A program made the position numbers and the translations under genes. The notes under the pieces are model-generated. The model did no database searches, was not told the DNA's origin, and saw only the letters and a program-made list of their open reading frames with translations. DNA of 64,000 nt from positions 124,001-188,000 of the forward strand of contig JAANDG010000213.1 in the NCBI GenBank assembly GCA_036852015.1. The letters are read 5' to 3'. Origin of the DNA: Pelodera strongyloides (Eukaryota; Nematoda; Chromadorea; Rhabditida; Rhabditidae). This document shows, in pieces, positions 38,247 through 50,600 of the stretch (the first letter of the stretch is position 1; the number at the start of each line of letters is the position of its first letter).

Positions 38247-40309
38247 ATGAGTAGTGCCCATGATCGTTCCGTTTTAAATCACATCCTCAACCCGCTTATG
38301 CCCACAGATGTCGCCGCCGGAGATGCGAAAATTGAAGATGATGGTATATTTAATTATTTTCTTATTTGATGATCCTAGCGCTCTTTTTTTGTGCGAAAAT
38401 TATGCGGTATGGGTATACGGTATACTGCGCTGTTGTGTTAGTCTAATTGTAAGTATATTAAGTTGAATGCCATACTTGGCAATACAGTGAGCCAGCGTAC
38501 TTTCAAAAACGGCTGTTCTACAAGGTTCCAGCCATAGAAGACGAGACATGGGGTCGGAGTTACCGCGGCTGCTGACACCAGCATGGAAAAACCGAAATAG
38601 TAAAGCTCTGACCCATTTAGTAAAATTTTAACTACGGTCTAGAACGACAAATAGACCGTCTAGGGTCAATTGTCCAACGACCCTGAGGGCCAAGAGGACT
38701 AGATCCGTTCTAATTCGGTTTACTACACAATTAGCACACAATGGCACCCTAGACTTGCTCTCTCTGCCCGGTACCGCTTTCAGAAATTGAGCCAGTGTAT
38801 TATAAATATGGTTCCTGCGCGCAAGGGTCACATATAACATTTGGGCAAATCTCAATGTTTCGATATGGTCATAAAGTAAACATCGTAAAATACATATATT
38901 CCTAGATTCATGAACATGGCAAACATTGTAACTTTGAAAAGTTTTTAAATTTCAGAACCAATTGACCACGATGGATATTCCGAGTCGACAAAACTTGAAA
39001 AAGAAGGAATTGTGCAAGCCGAACGCGGTGACGTTGAAGCTTCTATTGCCACGTTCACGAAGGCTATTGCAGTGGGTGTTGTATCTACCAATGAGTACCT
39101 AAATAGTATGGTTATGTGCAATGTGATTGTATAATATAGTATCAGTAAAACCAGTTAATATTGTGTTTTAACTTTTCTGCACGGAATTACATTGCTAATT
39201 AAGCGCACCGAATTCCCTAGCACTATGGTTTCTTTATAACTACAAGGCAAATATGCCTGGGTTGCACCTTATTTGAGTTGAAACTTGGGTTGTGCGGTTA
39301 AGCTGAGCCCGCCGGCTAGCCAGCGACCAGTCCTGATGTTAACTAGTTCAGTTATGTCCCATCAGCCCTTCTGTATACAACAACAGAGCACAATCGCTAA
39401 GGCTCAAGGGTAAAGAAGAAGGTTAGTCTTATTAGCAAATCTATTATACTAAAATCACACTGATGTCCGGAACTTTTCACAACATATTTCCTACTCGTAT
39501 GTGTTCGAATATCATAAGCACTGGCTTGGACTGAGCGTTTCACATGTTTATAGACATAGCGAAATTGGTATTGCATGATAGCAAAATTAGACGTTTGCGG
39601 CGGGAGTCGAACCCGGGTCGTTTTCCTCAGTGTACACATTTCAGACGCGCGACTGGACCTCGACAAGGCCATCGAAGTGAGCAAGGGAAGAGGTCGATCC
39701 GGTTGCAATGCCTTCGTGCAGAGGGCCATGATCCGACGGCTTCAGGGAGACGACGACGGAGCCAGGGTAGGTGCTTGGAAGTTAAAGCGAAATGCTAGCC
39801 CCTTTGGAAAATTTGCATACGATAAGCAAATCCTATTTATCCTATGCTAATTTTGTACGATTGCCGTTGACGATCGTACAAAATTAGCATAGGATACATA
39901 GGATTTGCTTATCATATGCAAATTTTTTCAATGGCGCTAGCATTTCGCTTTAAACATTTCAGCGTTTTAGGGTTACGGTACCCGTAGCGGCAAACTGTAA
40001 CAGAGAGTTACTAATGGCTGTAGCTTGAAATTTATTCCCCGTGTAATTGCATTTTAGCGCTCAAAGGGCTAGGCTGCCAATCCGAAAACTTACCATTTAT
40101 TGAAAAGTTACATAATTTGCAAATTGACGTGCCTACTACTTATTAATATTATTTTTTGTTTTCAGGAAGACTTCCAAAAGGCGTGCGATCTCGGTTCTTC
40201 TTTCGCCAAAATGCAGCTCGTCGCCCTGAATCCCTATGCCGCAATGTGCAACAAAATGCTGGCCGAAGTCATCGGACAACTCAGAACTCCTCAAGAAGAA
40301 AAGAAATAA
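38247..40309 (+). CDS. TTC36: TTC36-type tetratricopeptide protein, 5 exons, 177 aa
   Basis: Small cytosolic TPR adaptor. In mammals TTC36 (HBP21) binds Hsp70 and protects a tyrosine-degrading enzyme (family knowledge). Exons: 38247-38343, 38956-39071, 39352-39409, 39645-39766, 40166-40309; phases agree. The N-terminus [16 protein letters not shown] matches the family start. TPR units cover ~residues 45-155, with the [10 protein letters not shown] helix encoded by the tiny 58-nt third exon, then [19 protein letters not shown] and the conserved end [19 protein letters not shown]. Length is close to human TTC36 (189 aa). AATAAA for this transcript is at 40336-40341. It converges on the ABHD17 gene with 167 bp between stop codons. 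A family B hairpin occupies intron 4 only 15 bp after the donor. Confidence 0.95.
39782..39953. mobile_element. Palindromic MITE, family B copy 4
   Basis: 172 bp with TTAA ends in TTC36 intron 4, beginning 15 bp after exon 4. One arm carries TTTTTTCAATGGCGCTAGC, the most diverged of the five. Confidence 0.93.
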
Positions 40310-40335
40310 TTTCCACTTGTCTTGCGTATTGGCAT

Positions 40336-40447
40336 AATAAAATGTACAAAAAAATAAGGATTATCAGTCTGGATTCGCCCTCATGTCGTTATTATAAGCC
40401 TAAGCCTAAGCCTATAAGTCAAAAAATGTATGGCGAATTAATTTATT
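40336..40447. terminator. Facing polyadenylation signals of TTC36 and ABHD17
   Basis: AATAAA at 40336-40341 (+) and TTTATT at 40442-40447 (AATAAA on the minus strand) lie 100 bp apart, with a short TTAGGC-type run (AAGCCTAAGCCTAAGCC, ~40397) between. The two transcripts abut or overlap at their 3' ends. Confidence 0.6.
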
Positions 40448-40476
40448 GACAATTAATCATTTTAATCATTAATACA

Positions 40477-43400
40477 TCAATCTAAATCTTTGTCCATCGT
40501 AACAGTTATGACAATGTCGTCCTGTTCCGAAAAGTAGCCACTACGCTGTGTACTATCCACGGAACAGCTTCGCGACCTGAAAATAAAGGAAAATAAAGCG
40601 ACCTGAAAATAATTTAGTCCATTCGCAAGTATTTGGCGCACATTGCACGGCTCACACTCGGCGCGCAAGTGTGGGCCGCGCCGGAACCCTCTACCAAATA
40701 ATAATTCGCATCAAGCGCTAGATATAATTACTATTCTGTAGAAAAAGATAGGCTGACTTTGTACGATGTAGGTAAGCGGGTTGAGATTCCCTATGGAACT
40801 TCTATCTCCCCATATACATACCTCCCCGACTCCAGTCTCCTCTCAGGCACGAAGATGGGGGATATACTGTGCGACTTCCCCGGGGGAGAACTGTCCTCCT
40901 TCTCATTGGGGCCACTAGAAATACGACGTTTCTGACCTCCAGCCGCCTTCTCCCAATCGCATCTGAAAGCACATGTTGTTATCGATTTTTTAGGACGAAT
41001 TTGCTCCCTAAGGTATGTAAGGTTAAGGTACCTAAGGTAAGAGTATGGCATAAGGTACCTATAAACTTGCCTAAGGTAAGGTACACAAAATCTAAGGTAT
41101 AAGGTACCCAAGGTAAGATTACGAAAATGCGCGCACTACATACGTTTCTCTCGCTTCCACCCACATCAAATGTTTCGTAAACTATACAAGAAATAAGGCA
41201 AACTTAAAAGTAATCGAAACCTCTGATCGCTCAAATCCTTCATACGACTGAACAACTGTGTAAACTCGTCTGATTTCACTGGTGCGTCACCAGGAATTTC
41301 CGTTTCAAAGCGGAGAAAGCTGGAAAACATTAAATAAACATTGGGTAGAGTAGCATAATGCTACTCTAGCACCGGTAGCTGGACCAACATGCGGCTGCTT
41401 GACCCTCAGCGCCTCAGCCTCTCTACTTTAGTGTACCCCTAGAAACGGGGTTTCATGTCCTTTCACTACGTTTCTGATCTTTTTTCTTGAGCACCACTCA
41501 ATCCCTTCTACCTTTCCTACATTCGTACTTGCATATTTATTTTTGATTTACTTGTTATGCGGTTTCATTACCAGCAGCTAACCTGTATATTCTTCCGATA
41601 GTCACTCCATAGCGCCCGTTGAATATTGTCTGATGGTCTGCACCCTCCACAATCAACGGTGGTACCGGCTTGGAAAGTTTGTCATAAAGGGCCTGGAAAA
41701 AATGGGCCCATAACCCATAAGCTAAACTACCTCGAATCTTTAAAAGAATTGGAGTACCGCAGCCGTGGTAAGTGGGAAATAGCGCAGGAGGGCTGGAGGT
41801 GCAGATATTGTTGTGATAGACAGAGGATGATAAAAGGGCCCTGAATTTTCTAGCGTCTCCAGCCCTCCTGCGCTATTTCCCACTTACCATGGCTGCGGTA
41901 CTTCAATTGTTTTATATATAGATTCGAGGTAGTTTTGCTTTTTTGAGCAAGCTCTCCTACTACGGTGAGCAAGGAAATTTACTGCAATTTTCGCATTTTG
42001 ACCGTCATATGTCATACTATAAAAATAAATTATAAAAAAGGAGCAATTCGAGGTTAAACTAAATTGAAAGATACCCAGCAGCCACACCGCGGGGTAACAT
42101 GAGCTGTGGTATTAGACTTCAAAAAAGGCCGAGGGAGGGGGCCCTCGATAACGTTGTCGACAAACAATTTTATTTCTAAAAGACGGTGCGAAATATAATA
42201 AGTAATTTAGTTCATAAATAATCACTAACCATTCCATGCTTATGCGGAATCACTTGATCCATAGTACCATGACATATCAACGTAGGCACGTCAATTTGAG
42301 ATACTTTGTCAACGCTGAAACTTTCAATGCTTTAATCCTAAGTAAGCGTAAGCGTAAGCGTAAACGTACAGTCGGTAACAAGGCTGAGCTAGGAGTTATG
42401 CGCTCCCGTTACCATTTTAAATGGGGGAGCGGGGAAGCGATACACACTATGATCTACTTATAAAACGTAGTATCGTTGCGATAATGTTGTCAAATTTTCA
42501 AGAAATACAGTATCTAAGCAAAAGAAAGCCGTTACTGTACCTTAAGAAACGATCCAGGCAGCACGATTTTGGATGTGTGGGATCGTCACGTAAAAGGCGA
42601 AGTCCACTGGTGAACGGAGCCACTAATACTACGCCTAAAGTAAGATAATGCTACCTAATAGACAGGCAAAAAAGACCAGAGGCCGTATTCACCAACACAC
42701 AAGGAGCCCTCCCTAGGCTCACGAGCGATCTGAATCTCTTCTGCTCTCGCACTCTCTACGTACTTCTTAGCTCCCTGGGGAGGCCAGGGAGCTCTTCCTG
42801 CATGTTGGTGAATACGGCCTCAGAACAACAGTGTTGTATTCAAGACTAGAGCTCGGCAATGTATATTTTCCGTTATGTTCCAGGTTTAGTAAAGGGATAG
42901 TGGGAATCAAAATAGTAACTTTGAAACAATCCACTCCACTAGGCTCAATGAAAAAAAAGTTATATTTTAACCTGATAATCCATCGGGACGAGAGCTTGCA
43001 AGATCAATGACACTACTCGTTCCGATACTGTAGCCGAAGAGCACAATCTGAGAAAGGTTAATTATCCACGTCATTGAATTTATCCGTATCTTATATACTT
43101 AGATCCCAAAGTTTATAATAAAAAAATCTCCCAGTGAGTCAAAATGAAGGCATATATCATCTACTTTACTCCCTTCTTGATGTGAGGTAAAGAGACCTGG
43201 ATACTTTTTGAAAGGCGCCGTTGAATTTGCCATAATAGAGCAGCCCTGTCGAGAGAGAGTCTTCTCGAAAGTTTATCCCTTTTCCGCACGTAAATGTAAT
43301 GGGGTTTCCAAGTATGCCAAAAACCGTGCGTTTTCCTTCCAAGTATAAATTGCAAAATAGTGTGCCAATTTACCGTAATTTTGCGTAATTTTGACACATC

Positions 43401-45757
43401 CGCATTATAGAAAATCCGCCTTCAAAGCGAATCATTTGTTGAACCCGTGGCGATCGGTCGTAAAAACTGTCTGTAGATATGCTCGTGTAGTGCCAAGATA
43501 CGGTAAATTTTTCGATACTTGGAAGGAAAATCGGCCATACATGGAAACCCCATAAAACTTACATGTCTATCGGGGAATTCCGTTCGAACGTGAGCGTAAA
43601 CAGCGCGCAAATCAGCATAAATATTCTCCTCAGATGCACTTCCCGAACTGTAGCCAAAACTGAAAATAGCGGTCGCGCAATCATCTAGTCTTTATCTTTA
43701 TGCAAAACTAATACATCCAAACTAGAAATAAGTCTCTCTCCTTCCTCTTTCGCAGGCGCACTGATAAACACAGACATGCGTAAAAAACGCTCAATGACAG
43801 TAAACACACACTCACTGATCACAGGTACCCTAATTATCCGATAATACCCTAATTATCCAAAGACAATTATCCCAATTGCCCACCCTGAATAGTCAAAGGC
43901 GACCACTTCGCAGTCGTACATCTCGGCCATGTGCGGAATGTTGATGATAAAGGGATGCAGGAACGAACCCAAATCGGTACTATTCGGTTGACAGAAGATG
44001 ATTATCTAAAAAAAAAGCAAAATTGCAGAGCGAGGAAATGAGACTCAGCAGCAACTGGTCGCATAGCCCTCTGATTCTTTGCGCTCTCTTTTTCTCCCCC
44101 TCTCTCTCTTTCTCTCTCTTTATCTCTCTCTCTTTCTCTCTCCCTCTCTCTTTCTCTCCCTTTCTCTTTCTCTCTCCCTCTCTCTTTATCTCTCTCTTTC
44201 AAAAAAAAAGTAACTCTTTGAATCATCACAGTATGATGTGAGAAACAATATGTCTATACTAAATAGTATCTTGTACCGTACATAGTTCAGAAACAAAATG
44301 ATGGGTTTATCGGTTGAATGAGTTCAGATACAGCATGTTCAGCGCTAATCATATGAATATATGATGATGTGTAATATATAATAATCGGATATACCGTATG
44401 ACCCGTGATATGTAATATAATAAACCGATGTACCGTATGGTATGACCCCTATGATATATGACACAATATGACATACCTGTTTCAGAAGTCGGGTATCCCG
44501 GGAAACCCGTCGGGGTTTCGAATGAACACCGACTAGAACGTTACCTCGTTCCGTTTGCACTGTGAATGTGGTTGTATTCCTGAAGAGAGAATTAGAAAGG
44601 TTGTAGCCCAACCTGCTGCAAACAGTAAACCTTCTAATGTGGCCAATCGTGCCAAGAGCTGAGATTCTATTTTATGAGAAATTTCTTTTTTCACTCCCTC
44701 CCTGTCTTTCTTCGTCTATTCTGTTCTGTTTCACGCGCTCTTGATCTTCTCTCTTAATTTCTCTATCTCATTCTATACCTCGGTCCCTCTCTATACTTCG
44801 CTCTCCTAATTCTCTCCCAGTCTCTCTACACCACTGTCGAAAACCTATAGGCTCCCAGCTCCCACCTCAACAGAAACGAGTAGTCCTCCTCCTTCAGCTC
44901 GCTCATCGGTTCGGGAACGATGACGAATGGTTCGCTGCCAACCTAAGACATGTTCACAAATTGAGTATGGAAAAACTTGCGTAATCACTAGAAATCAGAC
45001 GGTAATGAGAATGAGGCACCACTCCTCACAGAGTTAACCCTCACGATACATTTTTGAGTCCAAAAGAATAAGAGGGAAGGGGACAAGAGTTAGAAAAACA
45101 GATACAACGAGAAAGAGAGAGAGAGAAAAGAGAGAGAGGGAGAGAATACCTCCACATCATAGATTTACGTGTTTTGCAGCCCTCAACTCTTGATTCCAAC
45201 CTGCTTAGCACTGGTGATCCTCTTCTCCATATCATTTCGCAGATGAATTCTATAGAAAAGGCCCTTTGGCGGCGGGTGGAAGGCCATTTTTCTAGCTACG
45301 CACTCTGGCACCGGTGGACACGTCACGTAACAGCACATGCCGCACGCCTGAACATAATATATTGTTATTCTTTAATCGGTAAATATATCGTAAACTATGG
45401 GCGCCTATAGGAGCCGAAGGGCGAGGTCAGCCTGCCCAAGTCAGTTATCTTCAACTCTTTAATTTGCATGCTCTCTAGCTCTTTTGCGTGGTTCTATGCT
45501 AATTCTACTATGAGAAGTCGCTACTCACCTTCATAATACATTTTAGAATGTCGAAGAAGCCCGGCTTTGGTGGATCACGGTCTCCGGGCTGAATGAGAAA
45601 ATGAGTCCTGTTTTCCCTTCTCTCTCTCTCTTTCTCTCTCTCTTCTCTCTCTCTCTTTCTCTCTCTCTGCCGCTCTCTCTCTGTCGCTCTCTCTCTGTCG
45701 CTCTCTCTGTCGCTCTCTCTCTGTCGCTCTCTCTGTCGCTCTTTCTCTTCTCTGTCG

Positions 45758-45814
<57 letters not shown>

Positions 45815-45903
45815 CTCTCTCCCTTGATTGAAATAATCCACCTAATCATAAAAATAAAATCCCTCACAATGTGTAGACTTTCGGTCGACGAGAAACTGCT
45901 CAT
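40477..45903 (-). CDS. ABHD17/AHO-3-type alpha/beta hydrolase, 14 exons, 448 aa (413 from internal ATG)
   Basis: Membrane-attached serine hydrolase; ABHD17 proteins remove palmitate from signalling proteins (family knowledge). Exons: 45868-45903, 45529-45588, 45201-45347, 44866-44942, 44477-44579, 43884-44005, 43563-43659, 42972-43047, 42541-42634, 42230-42314, 41583-41692, 41221-41319, 40822-40962, 40477-40576; phases agree. The triad is intact: Ser221 in GYSIG, Asp290 in HGTMDQVIP, His319 in [23 protein letters not shown] matches the ABHD17 N-terminal block next to the cysteines that are palmitoylated. Start choice: ATG 45338 (MCCYVTCPP) gives the classic N-terminus just after a TGTTCAG acceptor, while two in-phase upstream exons add 35 residues. 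A Ser/Thr-rich ~90-residue C-terminal tail (ending TVTMDKDLD) exceeds typical ABHD17 length. Confidence 0.93.
41726..41935. repeat. 210-bp inverted repeat in ABHD17 intron
   Basis: Arms of ~75 bp (GTGGGAAATAGCGCAGGAGG and inverse; AAACTACCTCGAATC and inverse) around a ~55-bp loop. No second copy in the window. Confidence 0.85.
42677..42823. mobile_element. Inverted-repeat element, family D copy 2
   Basis: GAGGCCGTATTCACCAACAC to GTTGGTGAATACGGCCTC, with GGAGCCCTCCCTAGG inside. It starts 43 bp upstream (in gene sense) of ABHD17 exon 42541-42634. Confidence 0.82.
43297..43554. mobile_element. MITE family J copy 2
   Basis: Inverted relative to the copy at 36762. It fills half of the ABHD17 intron 43048-43562 and ends 8 bp from the donor of exon 43563-43659. 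Confidence 0.82.
44092..44200. repeat. (CT)n microsatellite in ABHD17 intron
   Basis: CT/TTTCTC units, about 110 bp. A looser CT-rich tract continues the pattern at 44690-44840. Confidence 0.93.
45614..45822. repeat. (CT)n/(CTGTCG)n microsatellite in first ABHD17 intron
   Basis: About 200 bp of CT with regularly spaced CTGTCG units. In transcript sense it is GA-rich and fills most of the intron between the two upstream exons. Confidence 0.95.
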
Positions 45904-47633
45904 AATACGGTAAAATCTCGCAGAAGTCGAAAAAACGATTCAAAATAAGTGACAAAATGAATGTAAGAAAATGGAGAAGAAAGTAGACAAATATGCCTTC
46001 AAGCCTGTCAGAGTGGCTTTAAGTTCCAATTGATCGCATGCTAATTAAATCAAAGGATGTATGCAAAGACAAATTTGGAATATGGGTGCACTTCCAACTT
46101 ACGGTGCACTTCCAAAACGTAGATTGGCAGGGCAAAGTCTAAACACAACATCGTAAACTCATGCGAAGTATTACCTTGGAATCGAGGTGCTTCAGATTTG
46201 TTCGGATACTCCAACACGTTCCGATACTACCGTACTCTGCGGTACTCAGAGAGGGCCATGTTTTAAATAATTTTCTGTAAAATTTGTTTTAGTTTTTCTG
46301 GTAGTTTAACACACGGCGATGCTAATAAAAATAATAACTTTTTGGTTTTCTGAGGTGGACCCTTTAAGTCCACATCTCCTCCCGATGGAGATATAGTTCC
46401 AAAAACACTACGACATTATTCTCACAGTCCAAAGCTGCGACAACAGTAAAATATAACCATAACATCGATCGATTTTCAGTCTCGCCCGACTCTAGCCATG
46501 ATATAGCGGCGCTACACTTCCGCGCCAGGGTTTCGCCGCGCACCAAGTTTCATCCGTGCAAGTCAATTTACTGCGCCACGACCAACATTCCCGCCAATTC
46601 TAATGTAAATACCGTATACATTAAGCTACGACATCATACGGTATAATTGTCTTTGAGTGTTCTATGTTTGTAAATGCCAAATATAAAAAAAAACATTCAT
46701 TATATTACAAACAATGAAAAAATGCACAATAAAAGCTCCGCATCAAGCAGACAATCACAGATTCAAAAGCACAGCGAATACGCATACACATAACGGTAAG
46801 GTAAAACAGAATAAATACTAAAGGCATAAATAGAACAAAGAAAAGCTAAGTAGTTCGTAAAAGAATATGTATACATCAGAACGCAATAGTTTACTCATAA
46901 GGGGCACGGTCTCTTAGTACAGCTTCGCAGCATTCCAATATAAAGGGTGAATTTGAGTCCTAAGCACTAAAATAAAGGTTTACTTACAATAAGCAGATTA
47001 AGCAACAATGAATGAAAAAGTGAAGATATGAAGCAAAATCAATGCGCGTACAATAAGGCAGACGAAAAAACTTCTTAGATGTTTCATATTTCATCGCAAA
47101 GCAAACAACCTATATAACACTTCAACTTCAGAATCTACTAACATTGAAAACCCTTATGAATAAATGCGGACACTAAGAATCAACAGGATTAACAGGAATG
47201 TCGTCAAGGATTCACAAACTAGTTAAAAACTTAGTTTTAAAGCGGCATGGCACATGGTTTTGAAATTTACTGGACAAAGAAACCACCGGGAATTTTCAAA
47301 ACAAGTGACATATCGCTTTAAAATGAAAATTAGTTACTAAGATAGGATTACCTCATGACTAGATCACAAGAATCTATTCTCATATAGTATAGATACAACC
47401 AAATTCAAAACACAGCTCACAGAAAAAGCAGACGGAAATAACTGGAATAAGGAATAATCTAAGAAATAATGAACAATTAAATATGTAAATTCAAACAAAA
47501 CACAGTTTACTCCTCCGCACATAGTAATGGAATGTTCGTCGACTAACAAGCTACAAACTTTACGTCAAAACATTACCTACAAAAACCAACATAGAGTTAT
47601 TAGTTATTACTTTCGTTCGGTTAGCATTCTCTT
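45904..47633. other. Region between ABHD17 5' end and rga-1 3' end
   Basis: Probably the ABHD17 promoter (GC-richer patch 46440-46610 with CGCGCC motifs) and the rga-1 3' flank. An 88-bp decayed foldback (TTAAAGCGGCATGGCACATG to CATATCGCTTTAA, 47237-47323) is present. The 60-codon minus ORF at 46364-46546 has no supporting features. Confidence 0.45.
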
Positions 47634-50600
47634 CTAATTAATAAATATCTTGTCATAGTCCACAATCAACTTGTAGCAAAAGTTGTTCAGATTATTCAGT
47701 TGAGTAATGGGCACCTGTAAACATAAGTAAATTAGCAGGGAAAGGTTTGCAACTTCCACTCATTTCCGTCATAGCGGCACAACATCCGGTTTGACGGATT
47801 TGAACAAACTGGTTGAACAACCAAATTCCCTGGCATTATATGCAAATCAGTATGGTTTGAATAAACACATTCGACCAATTTCATTTAGCATAAATGGCGT
47901 AGGAATGCAATTGTACAAGCAATGTTTTAAAACCGGCTGATGTACCACACGACCACTCGTTCTTACTTCTCCGTCGGTTCTGTGACATATACATACAATC
48001 GTAACAATATGAGGTCATGCGCCGTGCAATGTATTTACAGTGTATAACCCCAGTAATGAGTCATGAAGACGCGCCATAATACTAATATACTAATAATATA
48101 CATAGTGAGTATACTTAACTATATATTATTGAATACTTTATTCTGAAAAGAGAACCACACACACCAAAAACCATATAAGACCCTTTTCAACGTTTCAAGC
48201 AGTATTATGCTACACATTCAAATAAACAAATTATAATAAAACTTATAACATACCGGCTGGTCAGTGGGCCACGTGAGATTTGGGCCGAAGACAACGCTCA
48301 GATTATTTGCAGACATCAGATTTACCTTGTGATTAGCAGCAACCTGAAAATTTAATAACAATAACAAACCCACGGCGCGTTGTGCTATGGTCACCAAAAA
48401 GAGCATGATTTCTGCTAAATCATGGGCCACAAAAACACTGTGAAAAGATGTATTTGGCTGCAACAAATCTGAACTTGGGCGACTTAGGCCAAATACTATA
48501 CTCACAAACCTTTGTTAAGAACTTGCACACTTCCTTAAGGAGTAGATAGTTCGGTCGGGGCAACAACTTCACAAATTCTCGTACTGCAGCCGTCTTTTCT
48601 TGCTTGGAAACATCTAGGAATAAAAAAAATGCAGAGTAATAATAAACTAAATCACTAAATATATGCTACAGAAACAATACGCCAAACAGTAAAAGTAACT
48701 CTTCGCACTTCGCATGATATAGACAAAACGTTAAAAATACAGATATATATTCGTAAGCAAGAGCGTATTTACTTCATCAACGTGTGGGTAGGTAGATATA
48801 GATATTCCCTTTTAACTCACCAGCCAACGAAACCAATTGTGGATATAGAGCATTTGTAGTAACCGGCTCCCCAAGACTCTTGCCCGACAAAAACGCCTTC
48901 AAAAGCACGGACGCGTGCACTGCGGCCACATATTGATTGTCCTTGTATTCCGGATCAGTCAAAAAGTCAATCCTCTCTCCTGAAATTGATCACATAGGGT
49001 ACATAAAAATTAATTCATAAAGAAAATTTGAAGTAAATGAGACTCTTATACACCGCGTGAGAAGCTGGCCTTTTGAATGTGCCTAGCCTGTATGTATTTC
49101 TCTCTTTTCATTTTGTTTACCTTTGACATTGTTTGCTTTTCTAAGTAAAGATTTTAAAATATATACTGTTCCTTAGTACCTTTGCATAAAGCGCACAGTG
49201 TGTTGTTACAAACAGGATGAGAACTAAAATCATAAATCAGTAATCACTCCCTCCCCCTTTGTTTACTTTGTTACAAAAGCCTCAGGTACTCTACCTTACC
49301 TCACCTCAACCCTACCTCACACTCACCATTACCCCAATAATAGGGGAGACTTTCCTGCCATGGCACAGGCACAAATAACAACATTTCTAGTACAGCACAG
49401 TACTAAAAGCTATACGAAAGTTCACAACAAATTAACAAAGCCCCAAATATCACACCTCGATCAATCTTGTCCTGTAACCTCTTTATCGAGCCAACATTGG
49501 CGCTCTTTCTAAAGATTCCTTCCACGTCCAAACAATGGTTCTCCAGAAATGATATCAAATCAGTTACCAACAATGGGACAGCGTTATCGGGGTCATGTGA
49601 TAGGATACTGAAAGAAAACCTTATATAGACATCAATTCATTGTCTAATTCAGTTTAATTTTACACCGTGCCACAAACTACTGAATGGACTCAGCCTATAT
49701 GTTACTTTCTTTCCGAATTTCTATATTCACTATGCTGTTTATTCACGGGGTGCACAACGTATGTTTCAACATAATATAATATCTAGCGGTCCACACAAAT
49801 ACATACCGCAATTCGAAAAGCTATAACTTCTGCCAAAAAAAATAGGCGAGGAAACCCACAATTCCAGGGAAACATTGTATTGTTGAGTGGGTCTGGGTGC
49901 CGAAGGAGGAGTCGACGGACGTCCTCCAGCCGAAGTAGCACCTATCGTAGTGTCGTGTTGTCGTATAGGCTCGGGAAGGTTTAACCTAATAAGATAAGTG
50001 CATAAGTCATAAGGTCACTGCGCTTAAAGCGAAATGCTAGCCCCTTTGGAAAATTTGCATAGGATAAGCAAATCCTATGTATCCTATGCTAATTTTGTAC
50101 GATTGCCGTGGACGATCGTACAAAATTAGCATAGGATACATAGGATTTGCTTATCATATGCAAATTTTCCAAAGAGGCTAGCATTTCGCTTTAAATGAAA
50201 GCACTGAAAAAATACGTCGAATACTATGACTGACTTATTACATTACACTGGAGGTCACCACAGAATAGATAATTCGCACGTAGGACTTAGGACAATAGTC
50301 GACTCACGTCACGAGTGAAAACACCGCAACAAAAACGTCACCAATAGTTGAAGCGAAATACCGGCCGGTTTTTGAAAGGCATCGTGGATGACTGAATTCC
50401 TATGTATTTACGCTAAGTTTCTCGAATTTAGCTCGATTTTTTTGTCTAATTTATGTTCATTTGCCGGCTGGTATTTCACTCTAAAACAACAATAACTAAC
50501 CTCGGTACAGCGAGCGCAATTTCCAGATCCGCTACACAGTTGACGTAGCTGAGTTTATTCTCGAACTTTGATGAAATAAAGGGCCGGAATAAACCCCAGA

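Noticed and set aside
39575..39850. 91-codon plus ORF running through TTC36 exon 4
   Set aside because: It is exon 4 read in another frame and into MITE B copy 4; the correct frame is fixed by exons 3 and 5.
28323..40309. LACT-like and TTC36 genes as one operon
   Set aside because: The gap of 2.7 kb with MITEs and a separate trans-splice acceptor argues for independent promoters; worm operon spacing is usually ~100-400 bp.
45508..45903. 131-codon minus ORF as a single protein
   Set aside because: Most of it is GA repeat; only the first 12 codons and the 45529-45588 piece (read as separate exons in another arrangement) make sense for the ABHD17 gene.
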